In this document: positions 27,011 through 35,482 of the stretch, in pieces
Layout of the letters: each line of letters starts with the position of its first letter
How positions within the stretch are numbered: position 1 is the stretch's first letter
Assembly (NCBI GenBank): GCA_023439835.1
Contig: JAEXUW010000009.1
Coordinates: 193,185-257,184 of the forward strand
Source: Bacillota bacterium
GTDB lineage: Bacteria; Bacillota; Clostridia; Oscillospirales; Ruminococcaceae
Length of the DNA: 64,000 nucleotides
Direction of reading: 5' to 3'
Program-made: the position numbers and the translations under genes
The notes under the pieces: generated by a model
Seen by the model: the letters and a program-made list of their open reading frames with translations, nothing else
Told to the model about the DNA's origin: nothing
The model's database searches: none

Positions 27011-27047
27011 AAGCACTTTGCAATTGTTGTTGCAGAGTGCTTTTTTT
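27011..27047 (+). terminator. Terminator of the tRNA cluster
   Basis: AAGCACTTTGCA pairs with TGCAGAGTGCTT (27031-27042, one G-T pair), then a T run. The rest of the 26991-27245 gap is AT-rich with no clear element apart from the ribosome binding site at 27231. Confidence 0.8.
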
Positions 27048-27245
27048 ACCGCACTATTTTTCAAAGCTTAAATTTGCCGTTGCTATTTTCATTTGATTAA
27101 AGTTAGTATGCAGATCCTTGATATTATGATATTAAGGATTGTTGCATTTTAAAAACAATCTTTTTCTAATTAATATGAAAAGAGCATTGGTAGTCAAGCT
27201 AAGCTTCCGAATATATGCTATTCTATTTATAAGGAGGTGCTTATA

Positions 27246-28154
27246 ATGCACGCATGGGAACAGATTCAAATGACAATAGACTATATCGAGGAGAATCTTG
27301 CAAAGGACATTAAAATTGATTATTTGGCAAAGCTCGCCTCATTATCACAGTTTTATTATCAGCGGTTATTCAGCCGATTGATAAAGAAGCCTGTCAATGA
27401 GTATATTAAGCTTCGTCGACTTGCTAAGGCATCCGAAGCATTTTTGGATAAGAACAAACGAATTTTAGATGTTGCTTTAGATTGTGGATTCTCCTCCCAC
27501 GAGGTATTGACACGGGCTTTCAAAAGCACATACGGGATGACACCGGAAGAATACAGAAGAAAACCAGTTAGGCTCAACACTTTTTGCAAGCCGCAATTAC
27601 TTCTGAATTACACTCTGATTGATGAAAACGTACCGCTTATTACCGACAGCATTGTAATTGAAATTTCAAGGCGCAAACTGTTATCGCCTCAGTATTTTAC
27701 CGGATTAACAGTGGAGGAGCCTATTGACCAAATGCCCGGCAGCAGTGAACACGGCATTGACAGATTGAGCAAAGTATGGGACGATTTTCATGGAAGCAAG
27801 CCTTCCATACCAGGGTTAATCGAAGGTGGTGATGAGCTTGCTATTACTTTTGGCGGATCAAAACCCGAATACTACAGTTATTTTTGCGGTGCGAAATCTA
27901 TTTCAGGCAAAGAGGTCGAAGGGTATTCCACATGGGAATTAGCTGAAGGCGAGTATATAGTATGCTCATTTGAGGCAGAAGATTTTGAGAATCTTGTGAC
28001 AGACACGCTGTATAAAGCGCAGCGATACCTTTTTGAAATGTGGCTTCCAAATCACAAGCTATCTTGCAAACCTTTTTCTGTTGAACGTTATGCAAAGCAT
28101 AGCCCCGACACAACTTCGATGGAAGTTTGGGTTATGCCTGTTCAAATGGAGTAG
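27246..28154 (+). CDS. AraC-family regulator with GyrI-like effector domain
   Basis: A 302-residue transcriptional activator. The N-terminal AraC DNA-binding domain has two HTH units (LAKLASLSQFYYQRLFSRL near 23-41, and ALDCGFSSHEVLTRAFKSTYGMTPEEYRR near 74-102). The C-terminal half (about 135-300) is a GyrI/BmrR-like effector pocket, which in relatives binds drugs or other hydrophobic ligands. The start is the ATG at 27246, 8 nt after AAGGAGG; an in-frame GTG overlaps that site. No obvious target gene is adjacent on the same strand. Ligand unknown. Confidence 0.9.
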   Translation: MHAWEQIQMTIDYIEENLAKDIKIDYLAKLASLSQFYYQRLFSRLIKKPVNEYIKLRRLAKASEAFLDKNKRILDVALDCGFSSHEVLTRAFKSTYGMTPEEYRRKPVRLNTFCKPQLLLNYTLIDENVPLITDSIVIEISRRKLLSPQYFTGLTVEEPIDQMPGSSEHGIDRLSKVWDDFHGSKPSIPGLIEGGDELAITFGGSKPEYYSYFCGAKSISGKEVEGYSTWELAEGEYIVCSFEAEDFENLVTDTLYKAQRYLFEMWLPNHKLSCKPFSVERYAKHSPDTTSMEVWVMPVQME

Positions 28155-28184
28155 CGTTTTAGTGCTCATGTATTTGATTTAATA

Positions 28185-28220
28185 AAAACGGGAACCTGAA
28201 TACTTGCCGGTTCCCGTTTT
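28185..28220 (+). terminator. Intrinsic terminator of the AraC-type gene
   Basis: AAAACGGGAACC (28185-28196) pairs perfectly with GGTTCCCGTTTT (28209-28220). Confidence 0.85.
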
Positions 28221-28249
28221 ATCGCCTTTTTACCAGCATAGAAAATAAA

Positions 28250-28282
28250 AGTCATAAAAGCGGTATGCTTTTATGACTTTTT
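28250..28282. terminator. Second hairpin, bidirectional terminator
   Basis: AGTCATAAAAGC (28250-28261) pairs perfectly with GCTTTTATGACT (28267-28278) around GGTAT. T runs flank it on both strands; it probably ends the minus-strand rlmH transcript. Confidence 0.75.
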
Positions 28283-28308
28283 ATAATTATTCTATCTCTG
28301 TATTAATA

Positions 28309-28794
28309 CTACTTATGATATTTAGAATTGGCGCTTATCTGAAATGCACGATATATTTGCTCTGAAAGCATTATTCTTGCCAATTGGTGAGGAAACGTCA
28401 TTTTAGACATTGACAGCTTGAAATCACAGATGTTCTTAATATCAGAGCTTAAACCATAAGAACTCCCGATTATGAAATTCAGCGTGCTTGTTCCGTTTAA
28501 AGCAATCGTGTTCATACCTGCTGAAAGCTCCTCACTTGAAAGCTGCTTACCCTCAATGCAAAGAGCGTATGAATAGCCGCCAAAGCTCTGAAGCAATGAA
28601 GCTATTGCCTTCCCCTCTGCCGAAAGCCCCTGCTCAATTTCCTTTTGTGATGGATTTTCTGAAAGGCGGTACTCAGAAAGCTCAGTAATACTGAATTTGC
28701 AAAAGGCGTTCAGGCGCTTTGAATATTCGGCAAAAGCCTCTCTCAAATAGCTTTCCTTTAGCTTCCCCACGGCGATTAAATTAACAGTAAACAT
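28309..28794 (-). CDS. rlmH: 23S rRNA (pseudouridine-1915 N3)-methyltransferase
   Basis: SPOUT-family methyltransferase of 161 residues acting on 70S ribosomes. Visible are the VNLIAVGKLKE start, the SAM-binding knot FIIGSSYGLS near 108-117, and the C-terminal LSKMTFPHQLARIMLSEQIYRAFQI block ending in YHK, characteristic of RlmH. The ATG follows AGGGGAA. It is downstream of the WalJ-like gene on the same strand, a common Firmicutes arrangement. Confidence 0.96.
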   Translation of the reverse strand: MFTVNLIAVGKLKESYLREAFAEYSKRLNAFCKFSITELSEYRLSENPSQKEIEQGLSAEGKAIASLLQSFGGYSYALCIEGKQLSSEELSAGMNTIALNGTSTLNFIIGSSYGLSSDIKNICDFKLSMSKMTFPHQLARIMLSEQIYRAFQISANSKYHK

Positions 28795-28833
28795 AATTCC
28801 CCTATAAGTTACATTTTAGATTTCTTGAAAAAA

Positions 28834-29628
28834 TTATAATAAGCAGCATGCACCCGTTGTGCAAACAGGTGCGACAGTCAATATGTAATCGCTGTTTCGC
28901 TTAAAGCCGGATAATGAGTTTAGCACTGATTTTTCGGCAGTCTGAGGAGTATTATTTTCCTGACTTAAATGCCCGAGAATAATACGGGTTGTTCCCTTTT
29001 CAAGAAGCTCACGCACCTGTTTAGCGCAGTCGCTATTGGCAAGATGCCCTTTTCTTGAAGAAATACGCTGTTTTAAATAATAAGGATAAACCCCTGTTTT
29101 AAGCATGTGCTCATCATAATTCGACTCAATCAGCACGCAGTCACAGCCGCTTAAATTCTCTTTTATTATCGGTGTAACCTCCCCAAGATCGGTGCACACC
29201 GCAATTTTCTTACTGTCCGAAGTTTCAATTTTGTATCCACAGCTTTGAACCGCATCATGTGGAGTTTCAAATGCGTTAATTCTCATTCCACAAAAATCAA
29301 TTCCGTCATTACCGATTGGTTCGGCATAAGAGAGTGGGCTAATATAGTTGCCCTTTATCAAATGGTCAAGGGTTTTTTCAGACGCAAAAACAGGGACCTT
29401 CAGTTTTTTTGTAAAAACCGGAAGCCCGCTGATATGATCGCTGTGTTCATGTGTAATAAATATACCTTTTACGGCAGACAAGGGTATATCACAAGTGTCA
29501 AGAGCTTCAAGAAGTCTCTTGCAGCTCACCCCACAGTCAATAAGTATTCCCGCATTAGAATCGCCGACAAAGACAGCGTTTCCTTTGCTTGAGCTGAACA
29601 ATGGGTAAATGCCGGCCAATTTCAACAC
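28834..29628 (-). CDS. MBL-fold hydrolase, WalJ (YycJ) family
   Basis: Metallo-beta-lactamase-fold protein of 264 residues. The metal motif ITHEHSDHISGL lies near residues 57-68, with further ligands in VCTDLGE near 144 and LGHLSQEN near 218. Size and pairing with rlmH match the WalJ/YycJ family, which is a 5'-3' exonuclease-like protein associated with the WalKR cluster in other Firmicutes; walKR is not here. The start is a GTG (29628) or the next-codon TTG, just after AAAGGTG. 13 nt after murA, so likely co-transcribed. Confidence 0.85.
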   Translation of the reverse strand: MLKLAGIYPLFSSSKGNAVFVGDSNAGILIDCGVSCKRLLEALDTCDIPLSAVKGIFITHEHSDHISGLPVFTKKLKVPVFASEKTLDHLIKGNYISPLSYAEPIGNDGIDFCGMRINAFETPHDAVQSCGYKIETSDSKKIAVCTDLGEVTPIIKENLSGCDCVLIESNYDEHMLKTGVYPYYLKQRISSRKGHLANSDCAKQVRELLEKGTTRIILGHLSQENNTPQTAEKSVLNSLSGFKRNSDYILTVAPVCTTGACCLL

Positions 29629-29641
29629 ACACCTTTATAAA

Positions 29642-30925
29642 TTACAGAGCCTTTCTGATAGCAGGGCCGGGAATTGTCTTTCTGACAATATCAGCGCCTA
29701 GCATCTTCAGCTTTTCGTCAAGATTTTCATAGCCTCTTTCTATATGAAAAATATCCTCAATCTCTGTTGTTCCGGATGCAGCAAGCCCTGCAATTACAAG
29801 CGCCGCACCTGCTCTTAAATCAGTTGCCTTGACTGGAGCGCCCGTCAAAGAGCCTGTCCCCTCAATAATAGCAACCTTTCCGTCAACAGAAATATCAGCA
29901 CCCATTCTTCTAAGCTCAGCAACATACCTAAAGCGGTTATCGAAAATATCATCGGTTACAATGCTTGTCCCCTCCGCCAGAGTGAGCAGAGTTGAAAACT
30001 GAGGCTGCATATCCGTCGGGAAGCCAGGGTGAGGCATTGTCTTTATGCTTGTTTTCATTAGAGGACCGCTTACGCACACTCTCACGCTGTCATCAAATTC
30101 AGTTACGTCAACACCAACCTTGCGAAGCTTAGCTGTAATAGATTCGAGATGTTTAGGAATAACGTTCTTAATCAGAACATCACCCTTTGTCGCCGCCGCG
30201 GCAACCATATATGTTCCCGCTTCAATCTGGTCGGGAATAATTGCATAAGTCGTGCCTTTAAGCTGACTTACACCCCTGATTTTAATTACGTCTGTACCCG
30301 CACCCATAATGTCAGCGCCCATTGAATTAAGAAAATTCGCAAGGTCAACAATATGAGGCTCTTTAGCCGCATTTTCGATTATTGTCAGCCCCTGTGCCTT
30401 GACAGCGGCAAAAATAGCGTTGATAGTTCCCCCAACGGTAATAAAATCGAAATAAATCTGTGAACCGATGAGCGATTCCGCATCAAGCGCAACCATACCA
30501 TGCTCAATCGTGTCAACAGCGCCAAGCGCCCTGAAAGCTTTAAGGTGCTGATCAATAGGGCGGTCACCTAAATCGCATCCGCCAGGCATAGATACTCTAG
30601 CATGCTTAAAACGCCCGAGCAACGTCCCGAGAAAATAACTTGACGCACGCATTAAACGCGCCATTTCATAAGGCACAACAGGATCCTTGATTCCGTCTGT
30701 ATTAATTCTTATTGTGTTTTTATTTATCAGTTTAACATCTGCGCCCATTTCATATAAAATCCTAGTGCAGATGGAAATATCACTTATACAAGGTACGTTT
30801 TCAAGAATACACGGTCCCTCAGCGAGAATTGTTGCGGCAACTATTGCGACAGCCGCATTTTTTGCACCGCTGATTTCAACGTGTCCACGGAGTGGCCTGT
30901 TGCCATTAATAACAAATTTATCCAA
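29642..30925 (-). CDS. murA: UDP-N-acetylglucosamine 1-carboxyvinyltransferase
   Basis: First committed step of peptidoglycan synthesis (enolpyruvyl transfer to UDP-GlcNAc). The length of 427 is typical of MurA/MurZ. The N-terminal GAKNAAVAIVAA (catalytic Lys) lies near 21-32. The loop MPGGCDLGDRPIDQH near 113-127 keeps the reactive Cys that fosfomycin modifies. PGFPTDMQPQF lies near 302-312. The start codon is TTG. Firmicutes often have two copies; which one this is cannot be told here. Confidence 0.96.
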   Translation of the reverse strand: MDKFVINGNRPLRGHVEISGAKNAAVAIVAATILAEGPCILENVPCISDISICTRILYEMGADVKLINKNTIRINTDGIKDPVVPYEMARLMRASSYFLGTLLGRFKHARVSMPGGCDLGDRPIDQHLKAFRALGAVDTIEHGMVALDAESLIGSQIYFDFITVGGTINAIFAAVKAQGLTIIENAAKEPHIVDLANFLNSMGADIMGAGTDVIKIRGVSQLKGTTYAIIPDQIEAGTYMVAAAATKGDVLIKNVIPKHLESITAKLRKVGVDVTEFDDSVRVCVSGPLMKTSIKTMPHPGFPTDMQPQFSTLLTLAEGTSIVTDDIFDNRFRYVAELRRMGADISVDGKVAIIEGTGSLTGAPVKATDLRAGAALVIAGLAASGTTEIEDIFHIERGYENLDEKLKMLGADIVRKTIPGPAIRKAL

Positions 30926-31104
30926 TGTCCCACTCTCCCAAACTTTATCCTATTTATTATATCACACAACAAAATAAAATAAAAGCTTTTTTTCAAAAAT
31001 TAATCTACATTTATTTGTTTGTGTAATTGATTATAATTGTCTAAGGTAACTAATTATTGACAAAATGATAATAATATAAACATAAAATTACTAGCTATAT
31101 AATC

Positions 31105-32367
31105 TTATAGGGAATATGTATCGATAAATTCCGTTTTTGTTTTTGAATAAACGATCTTTTGTGAGGTGTATAGTCCATAATACCCCGAAAGAACGTAGCT
31201 TAGCGCCGCTGCTATCACAAAGAAAGGTAAGCCCTCAGAGCCGAATAGTTCAACAGCAAGAATTATTGAAGTAAGCGGGCTGTTTGTTACTGAACAGAAA
31301 AGGGCGCAAAGACCGATTCCGGCAGAATATGAAGGGCTAAGCCCGATAAGTGAGCCGAAAACATTTCCAAAGGCTGCTCCGACAAAAAATGTCGGAATAA
31401 TTTCGCCGCCTTTAAAACCAGCGCCTAAGGTCAACGCCGTAAAGACTATTTTTAAAGCAAAAGCCTCAGGACGAACTCTTCCTGAAAATGCAGATTCAAT
31501 TATATTCATTCCGGCACCGTTATAATCGTGACTTCCGATAATAAACGTTAGTATCGCAACAGCTAATCCTCCTGCTGCCACTCTATAAAGAGGATTGCAA
31601 AGCAGCCTTTTAAGATACCTGCTTGTCAATTTTACCGACATGCAAAAAAGCAATCCTATTACGGCACATATAGATGCCAAGAGCGCCGTTTTCATAAAAT
31701 TCATTATCGATAATGACGGAACGCCGGACAAAGCAAAAACAGTCGCTGACATTCCAAACGCTCTTGATATCATTATTCCCGTAAAAGAAGCAACAGCACA
31801 GGGCAGGAGTGCGGAGTAGTGCATTATACCGACAGATATAACCTCCATTGGGAAAATTACAGCGGTAACAGGCGTTGCAAAAACAGCTGAGAATGCAGCG
31901 CTCATTCCGCACATAGTCAGTATGCGCTTATCTTTTTCATCAAGCCTAAAGGGTTTTTTAAAAGCAAGCGCAATCGCCGAGCCGATCTGAAGCGCAGCCC
32001 CTTCACGTCCGGCAGAGCCGCCAAAAAGATGAGTCAGAGATGTGCCGATAAAAATCAGCGGTGCTGTCCTAAAGCGAACCTGCTCATCACTATTTACTGA
32101 CTGAATTACCAAATTTGTGCCCCTGTCATTCTCCATTTTAAAGATTTTATAAAGAAAAGCTATTAAAATTCCCGCTGCGGGAAGAAGCCAGATTATCACA
32201 GGATGCTCCTCGCGAAACTCACCCGCGCACTCAGTTATAAAATGAAATAATACGCCCACTAAGCCGACAACGGTGCCAATAAAAGCCGCAATGAAAATCC
32301 ATCTGACGGTTACTCTAAAGTCATGTGAGACGCTAAGGAACTTATCCTTTAAGAAATTCAACGCCAA
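31105..32367 (-). CDS. CLC-family anion transporter, fluoride (CLC-F)-like
   Basis: A 420-residue CLC transporter with about ten hydrophobic helices. The gating Glu lies in GGSAGREGAALQIG near 117-130. Two features point to the CLC-F (F-/H+ antiporter) branch: the helix-D chloride motif GSGIP is replaced by GTNLV, and the later motif reads GAGFKGGEIIPTFFVGAAFGN. The start is TTG with AAGGAGAG upstream. No fluoride riboswitch precedes it: only the terminator at 32392-32412 lies between it and the SpoIID-domain gene. It may be expressed by readthrough or from an unseen promoter. Substrate inferred. Confidence 0.85.
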   Translation of the reverse strand: MALNFLKDKFLSVSHDFRVTVRWIFIAAFIGTVVGLVGVLFHFITECAGEFREEHPVIIWLLPAAGILIAFLYKIFKMENDRGTNLVIQSVNSDEQVRFRTAPLIFIGTSLTHLFGGSAGREGAALQIGSAIALAFKKPFRLDEKDKRILTMCGMSAAFSAVFATPVTAVIFPMEVISVGIMHYSALLPCAVASFTGIMISRAFGMSATVFALSGVPSLSIMNFMKTALLASICAVIGLLFCMSVKLTSRYLKRLLCNPLYRVAAGGLAVAILTFIIGSHDYNGAGMNIIESAFSGRVRPEAFALKIVFTALTLGAGFKGGEIIPTFFVGAAFGNVFGSLIGLSPSYSAGIGLCALFCSVTNSPLTSIILAVELFGSEGLPFFVIAAALSYVLSGYYGLYTSQKIVYSKTKTEFIDTYSL

Positions 32368-32391
32368 CTCTCCTTTTCATATTCTCAAACA

Positions 32392-32412
32392 AAAAGCGGG
32401 GGTTCCCCCGCT
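32392..32412 (-). terminator. Intrinsic terminator after the SpoIID-domain gene
   Basis: GCGGGGG and CCCCCGC form a 7-bp stem around two bases, followed on the minus strand by TTTTT. Confidence 0.8.
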
Positions 32413-32428
32413 AAAAGTCAAAATAAAA

Positions 32429-33877
32429 TCAATAAACCTGCGTACCTTTATAGTAATGAGTAAGTATCTGATCGTATGTATAACCCGCCTGTGTCGCATA
32501 ATACTGCGCACCGTACTGCGGCATACCGACACCGTGACCATAGCCGCGAGTAGTAAATGTAAATGTGTCGTTTCCTGAATTATAGCTGATGTCAAAGCTA
32601 GTGGAACGTATGCTGTAGCTCATTATAGATTCCCTAAAGACTCTTCCGGTAATTGTTACAGTCTTTGAGCCGCTTTGATATGAACCCTGCCCGCCTATAA
32701 GCATTTTTCCGACGTATGCCCCGTCAATAACTCCGCCTTGATCGGCACTTAGCATTGTAAACCAGCCTGACGGATCGCCTGATAGATTGATTCCTGTTTT
32801 TGAATAAACTCTCGACTGAATATCCGCCGAGGTGAAGGTTCTGGTGTAGTTAAAATTAGGGTCGAGATAATCATATGCACTCTCAACGCTGACAAGATAA
32901 GGATAATTTGTTCCCCACACACTCTTTGATGATGAAGTGTACCCTGCCGTTGATGCACAATAGGGCGAAATAATCAGCCCGCCGTTATAGTATATTGCTT
33001 TGCCGTATACAGACAGAACACAATCCTTAACCTTCTGTGGCACGTTTGTTTTTAAAGCAACCTGCGGCACGCTTCCTAAAACTGTATTATAATATTTTAT
33101 GTATGTATATGCGGCAACAGCCTGTGCCTTAATCGCTTCGTTAGCAAAGCCTGAGCCGATTTCATTGTATGTAACCTGACAAACAATATCATATGCGGAT
33201 GCGGTTACATTTCTTGATGTGCTCAGGTCATAAACGGTGAGCGTTTCAGATGAAATATCAGGCTGAGGCTGTGCTGTGGTTTGTGATGACTCGGCGGTTG
33301 TGGTAGTAGTTGTCGTTGTAGTTGTCGTGGTTGTAGTCGTCGTTGTTGTAGTTGTAGTTGCGGAGGTCGTGGTAGTAGTAGTGGGTTTGGTGGTTGTTGT
33401 AGTAGTGGTGGGTTTTGTAGTTGTTGTAGTAGGTTTTGTAGTTGTTGTCGTTGTCGGCTTTGTTGTGGAGATTGTAGGCTGAGTGGTTGTCAATGACGGT
33501 TTTGTCGTTGTCTCCACCGCCTGCGTGGTGGTATCAGAAGGCTCAGTTTCTTCTGAATACGTGCCTTCGGTTATAACCTCATTATAAATCGAATACTCAG
33601 CAATTCCAGCTTTTCTGTAACTAAGCACTTTATAAACATCGCTGACGTATTCATCGGGATTTTGCGATTGCGATGAAAGCTCCTCTGTTATCGGAAATGA
33701 CATTTGAACCGTTGTTTCAGAGGATTCTTCCGAAAGCTCTGTTATAACTGTGTTTGCATGAGAAAGCAAAGCTTCGTCACTGCCGTGACAGCTGTCAACT
33801 ATTCCAAAACAAAAAGAATATGTAAGAGCAACCGAAAGCACAACCGACAATCTCTTTATTGGAATTTTCTCAAGCAT
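32429..33877 (-). CDS. Exported SpoIID/LytB-domain protein with Thr-rich linker
   Basis: A 482-residue exported protein. An N-terminal hydrophobic segment (about 8-26) is followed by a Ser/Glu region, then a very long Thr/Lys/Pro linker (about 122-200) made mostly of Thr. The C-terminal SpoIID domain (about 215-482) has VTYNEIGSGFANEAIKAQAVAAYTYI and RGYGHGVGMPQYGAQYYA near its end, which are family hallmarks; it carries the EAxKAQAVAARTYxxxY-like block. SpoIID itself is a lytic transglycosylase; proteins of this linker type are likely cell-wall enzymes of growing cells rather than the sporulation SpoIID. Sits 28 nt after the sortase gene. Confidence 0.88.
   Translation of the reverse strand: MLEKIPIKRLSVVLSVALTYSFCFGIVDSCHGSDEALLSHANTVITELSEESSETTVQMSFPITEELSSQSQNPDEYVSDVYKVLSYRKAGIAEYSIYNEVITEGTYSEETEPSDTTTQAVETTTKPSLTTTQPTISTTKPTTTTTTKPTTTTTKPTTTTTTTKPTTTTTTSATTTTTTTTTTTTTTTTTTTTTAESSQTTAQPQPDISSETLTVYDLSTSRNVTASAYDIVCQVTYNEIGSGFANEAIKAQAVAAYTYIKYYNTVLGSVPQVALKTNVPQKVKDCVLSVYGKAIYYNGGLIISPYCASTAGYTSSSKSVWGTNYPYLVSVESAYDYLDPNFNYTRTFTSADIQSRVYSKTGINLSGDPSGWFTMLSADQGGVIDGAYVGKMLIGGQGSYQSGSKTVTITGRVFRESIMSYSIRSTSFDISYNSGNDTFTFTTRGYGHGVGMPQYGAQYYATQAGYTYDQILTHYYKGTQVY
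33290..33500 (-). repeat. Low-complexity threonine-codon tract
   Basis: About 200 bp composed almost entirely of ACN codons on the minus strand (GTT/GTA/GTC/GTG on the plus), with a repeating Thr-Thr-Lys-Pro pattern at its N-terminal side. It encodes the linker of the SpoIID-domain protein and is prone to length change. Confidence 0.85.
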
Positions 33878-33904
33878 CCCATCATCTCCTTCTTAACAGT
33901 ATAT

Positions 33905-34897
33905 TTATCTCGGCGGTTTAATATTATATACCTCATACCAGACAAGTGGCATGTACTTATTCGGATTTGCGGTTATCTGTGAAACATCAACCTCTGAGCT
34001 TTCGCCCGGACGAACCTTTCTCGCCACAATGACAAAGCGACTGTCCGTAAACTCTGTTGAACAGGTTGAAAGCGTAAGAAGCTCATCGCCGTATACAACG
34101 TCAACAGCTGTATTATAATATGAACGCTTCATAACCTCGGAATAATAATCGTTGAAGCTTTCCTCATTATTAAAATAAATTCTGTTGTGATAATCAAATA
34201 GAACTCCGCCGTCCTGACTTGCCTTCACGCTTGTCAAAAAGCAGGCAAAAATCTTCCACTCACTCTCATCAAACAGCGTATCAAATGAAATAACCGGATT
34301 TTCCTTTAAAAAATCTATTTTTTTGTAGCTTAAATTCTGATGAAAAAACTCGCCTGATTCCATATTGTGACCATACAAAATAGTGTTATCGGGCATATGG
34401 TCTATTGAAATCTCGCCCCTGTAATCAGCAAATACAGCGCCCGCCTTGCTTTCGGTTCTGTCAAAGCTGTGGGATAAATAATACTCATTGTCCTCAGTCT
34501 GCATAACCGGATAGCTAAGAACACCTGGTATCTCAACCCACCCAATAATGTCCGAATTCATATTATAAAGCTGAACAAATTTATCAAGCATACCCTCAAC
34601 AGGCTTCTCAATCGCTGATTCGTCGCTTGAGTCCAACCTGTTTTCGTCGGAAGACTGACTGTAAATAGCCTCCAAAGTACTGTTAAGCTCTTTAACTGCA
34701 CGCTCGCCATAATAATACTCATAAAGCATATTTAAAGCAAAAACCAAAACAGCCAAAGCCACCATAAACAATATTTTTCTTATAACCTCAAAAAAGCTAT
34801 CGCCTTTCCACGGTATAATGCCCTTCAAAATATTTCTTGAAGATGATTTATTTTTTTTAACGGGCTTTTTCTTCCCAAGCTCGTTTGACATTGCCAT
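33905..34897 (-). CDS. srtB: Class B sortase
   Basis: Membrane-bound transpeptidase of 330 residues that links surface proteins to the cell wall. A basic cytosolic N-terminus precedes one membrane segment (about 40-62). The catalytic His is in NTILYGHNM near 172-180, the Cys in LLTLSTC near 290 and the Arg in DSRFVIVARKV near 300. NSDIIGWVEIPG and YYLSHSF are class B features. No sorting-signal gene is adjacent; the NPKTG protein at 53646-59804 is a likely substrate. It starts 10 nt after pncC on the same strand. Confidence 0.93.
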   Translation of the reverse strand: MAMSNELGKKKPVKKNKSSSRNILKGIIPWKGDSFFEVIRKILFMVALAVLVFALNMLYEYYYGERAVKELNSTLEAIYSQSSDENRLDSSDESAIEKPVEGMLDKFVQLYNMNSDIIGWVEIPGVLSYPVMQTEDNEYYLSHSFDRTESKAGAVFADYRGEISIDHMPDNTILYGHNMESGEFFHQNLSYKKIDFLKENPVISFDTLFDESEWKIFACFLTSVKASQDGGVLFDYHNRIYFNNEESFNDYYSEVMKRSYYNTAVDVVYGDELLTLSTCSTEFTDSRFVIVARKVRPGESSEVDVSQITANPNKYMPLVWYEVYNIKPPR

Positions 34898-34906
34898 AAA
34901 ATTACC

Positions 34907-35461
34907 TCAACTTTCTATCGTAAGAATATTCTCAATCATTTTCAGCGCATAGCCTGTCGAAAGCTCTCTCACCATTTTTCGGTCAAGACTTTCATATGCT
35001 TCGTGAAGCTTCAGGTTCATTGTCAGAAAGCGACCGGCTTTACATACCGACACAAAAACCGTTCCGGCAAGATTTCCTTCAAAAGCCTCCGGCCCTGCAA
35101 CACCAGTTATGCCGACACCTATATCAGAGGATGCCTTTTTCATTATCCCCTCTGCCATTGCTTCGGCACATTCTGCGCTGATTTCGGTGAACCTCTCGAT
35201 TACATCGGGCGAAACACCTAATTCGCTGATTTTGATTCTGTTTGAGTAACTGCACATCCCAAGCTCATAGATTCGTGACGCACCGGGAACAGACGTGATA
35301 TACTGTGAAAGCATTCCGCCTGTACAACTTTCCGCGATAGAAACGGTAGTGTTTATGCTTAATAATAATTGTACTACCGAATAAGCGGTTTTGTCAAGAA
35401 AATCGGGCTTTCCATCATCATTATAAGTAAAAAATCCGTATTTTTTCGTGCAGTCTGACAT
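34907..35461 (-). CDS. pncC: CinA C-terminal type nicotinamide-nucleotide amidase
   Basis: Deamidates NMN to nicotinic acid mononucleotide, a pyridine nucleotide salvage step. The 184-residue protein has only the PncC domain, with SIAESCTGGMLSQYITSVPGAS (active-site Ser) near 41-62 and GVGITGVAGPEAFEG near 116-130. It lacks the COG1058 half found in full-length CinA and carries about 25 extra N-terminal residues. It is within a minus-strand run from the cysteine desulfurase to the SpoIID-domain gene. Confidence 0.9.
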   Translation of the reverse strand: MSDCTKKYGFFTYNDDGKPDFLDKTAYSVVQLLLSINTTVSIAESCTGGMLSQYITSVPGASRIYELGMCSYSNRIKISELGVSPDVIERFTEISAECAEAMAEGIMKKASSDIGVGITGVAGPEAFEGNLAGTVFVSVCKAGRFLTMNLKLHEAYESLDRKMVRELSTGYALKMIENILTIES

Positions 35462-35482
35462 ATAAAACTCCCTTTTTATGAG

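Noticed and set aside
32368..32428. Searched for a fluoride riboswitch before the CLC gene
   Set aside because: Only a short G/C terminator and a ribosome binding site are present; no crcB motif strings.
33276..33482. Plus-strand frame rich in valine
   Set aside because: It is the antisense of the threonine codon tract in the SpoIID-domain gene, with no ribosome binding site.
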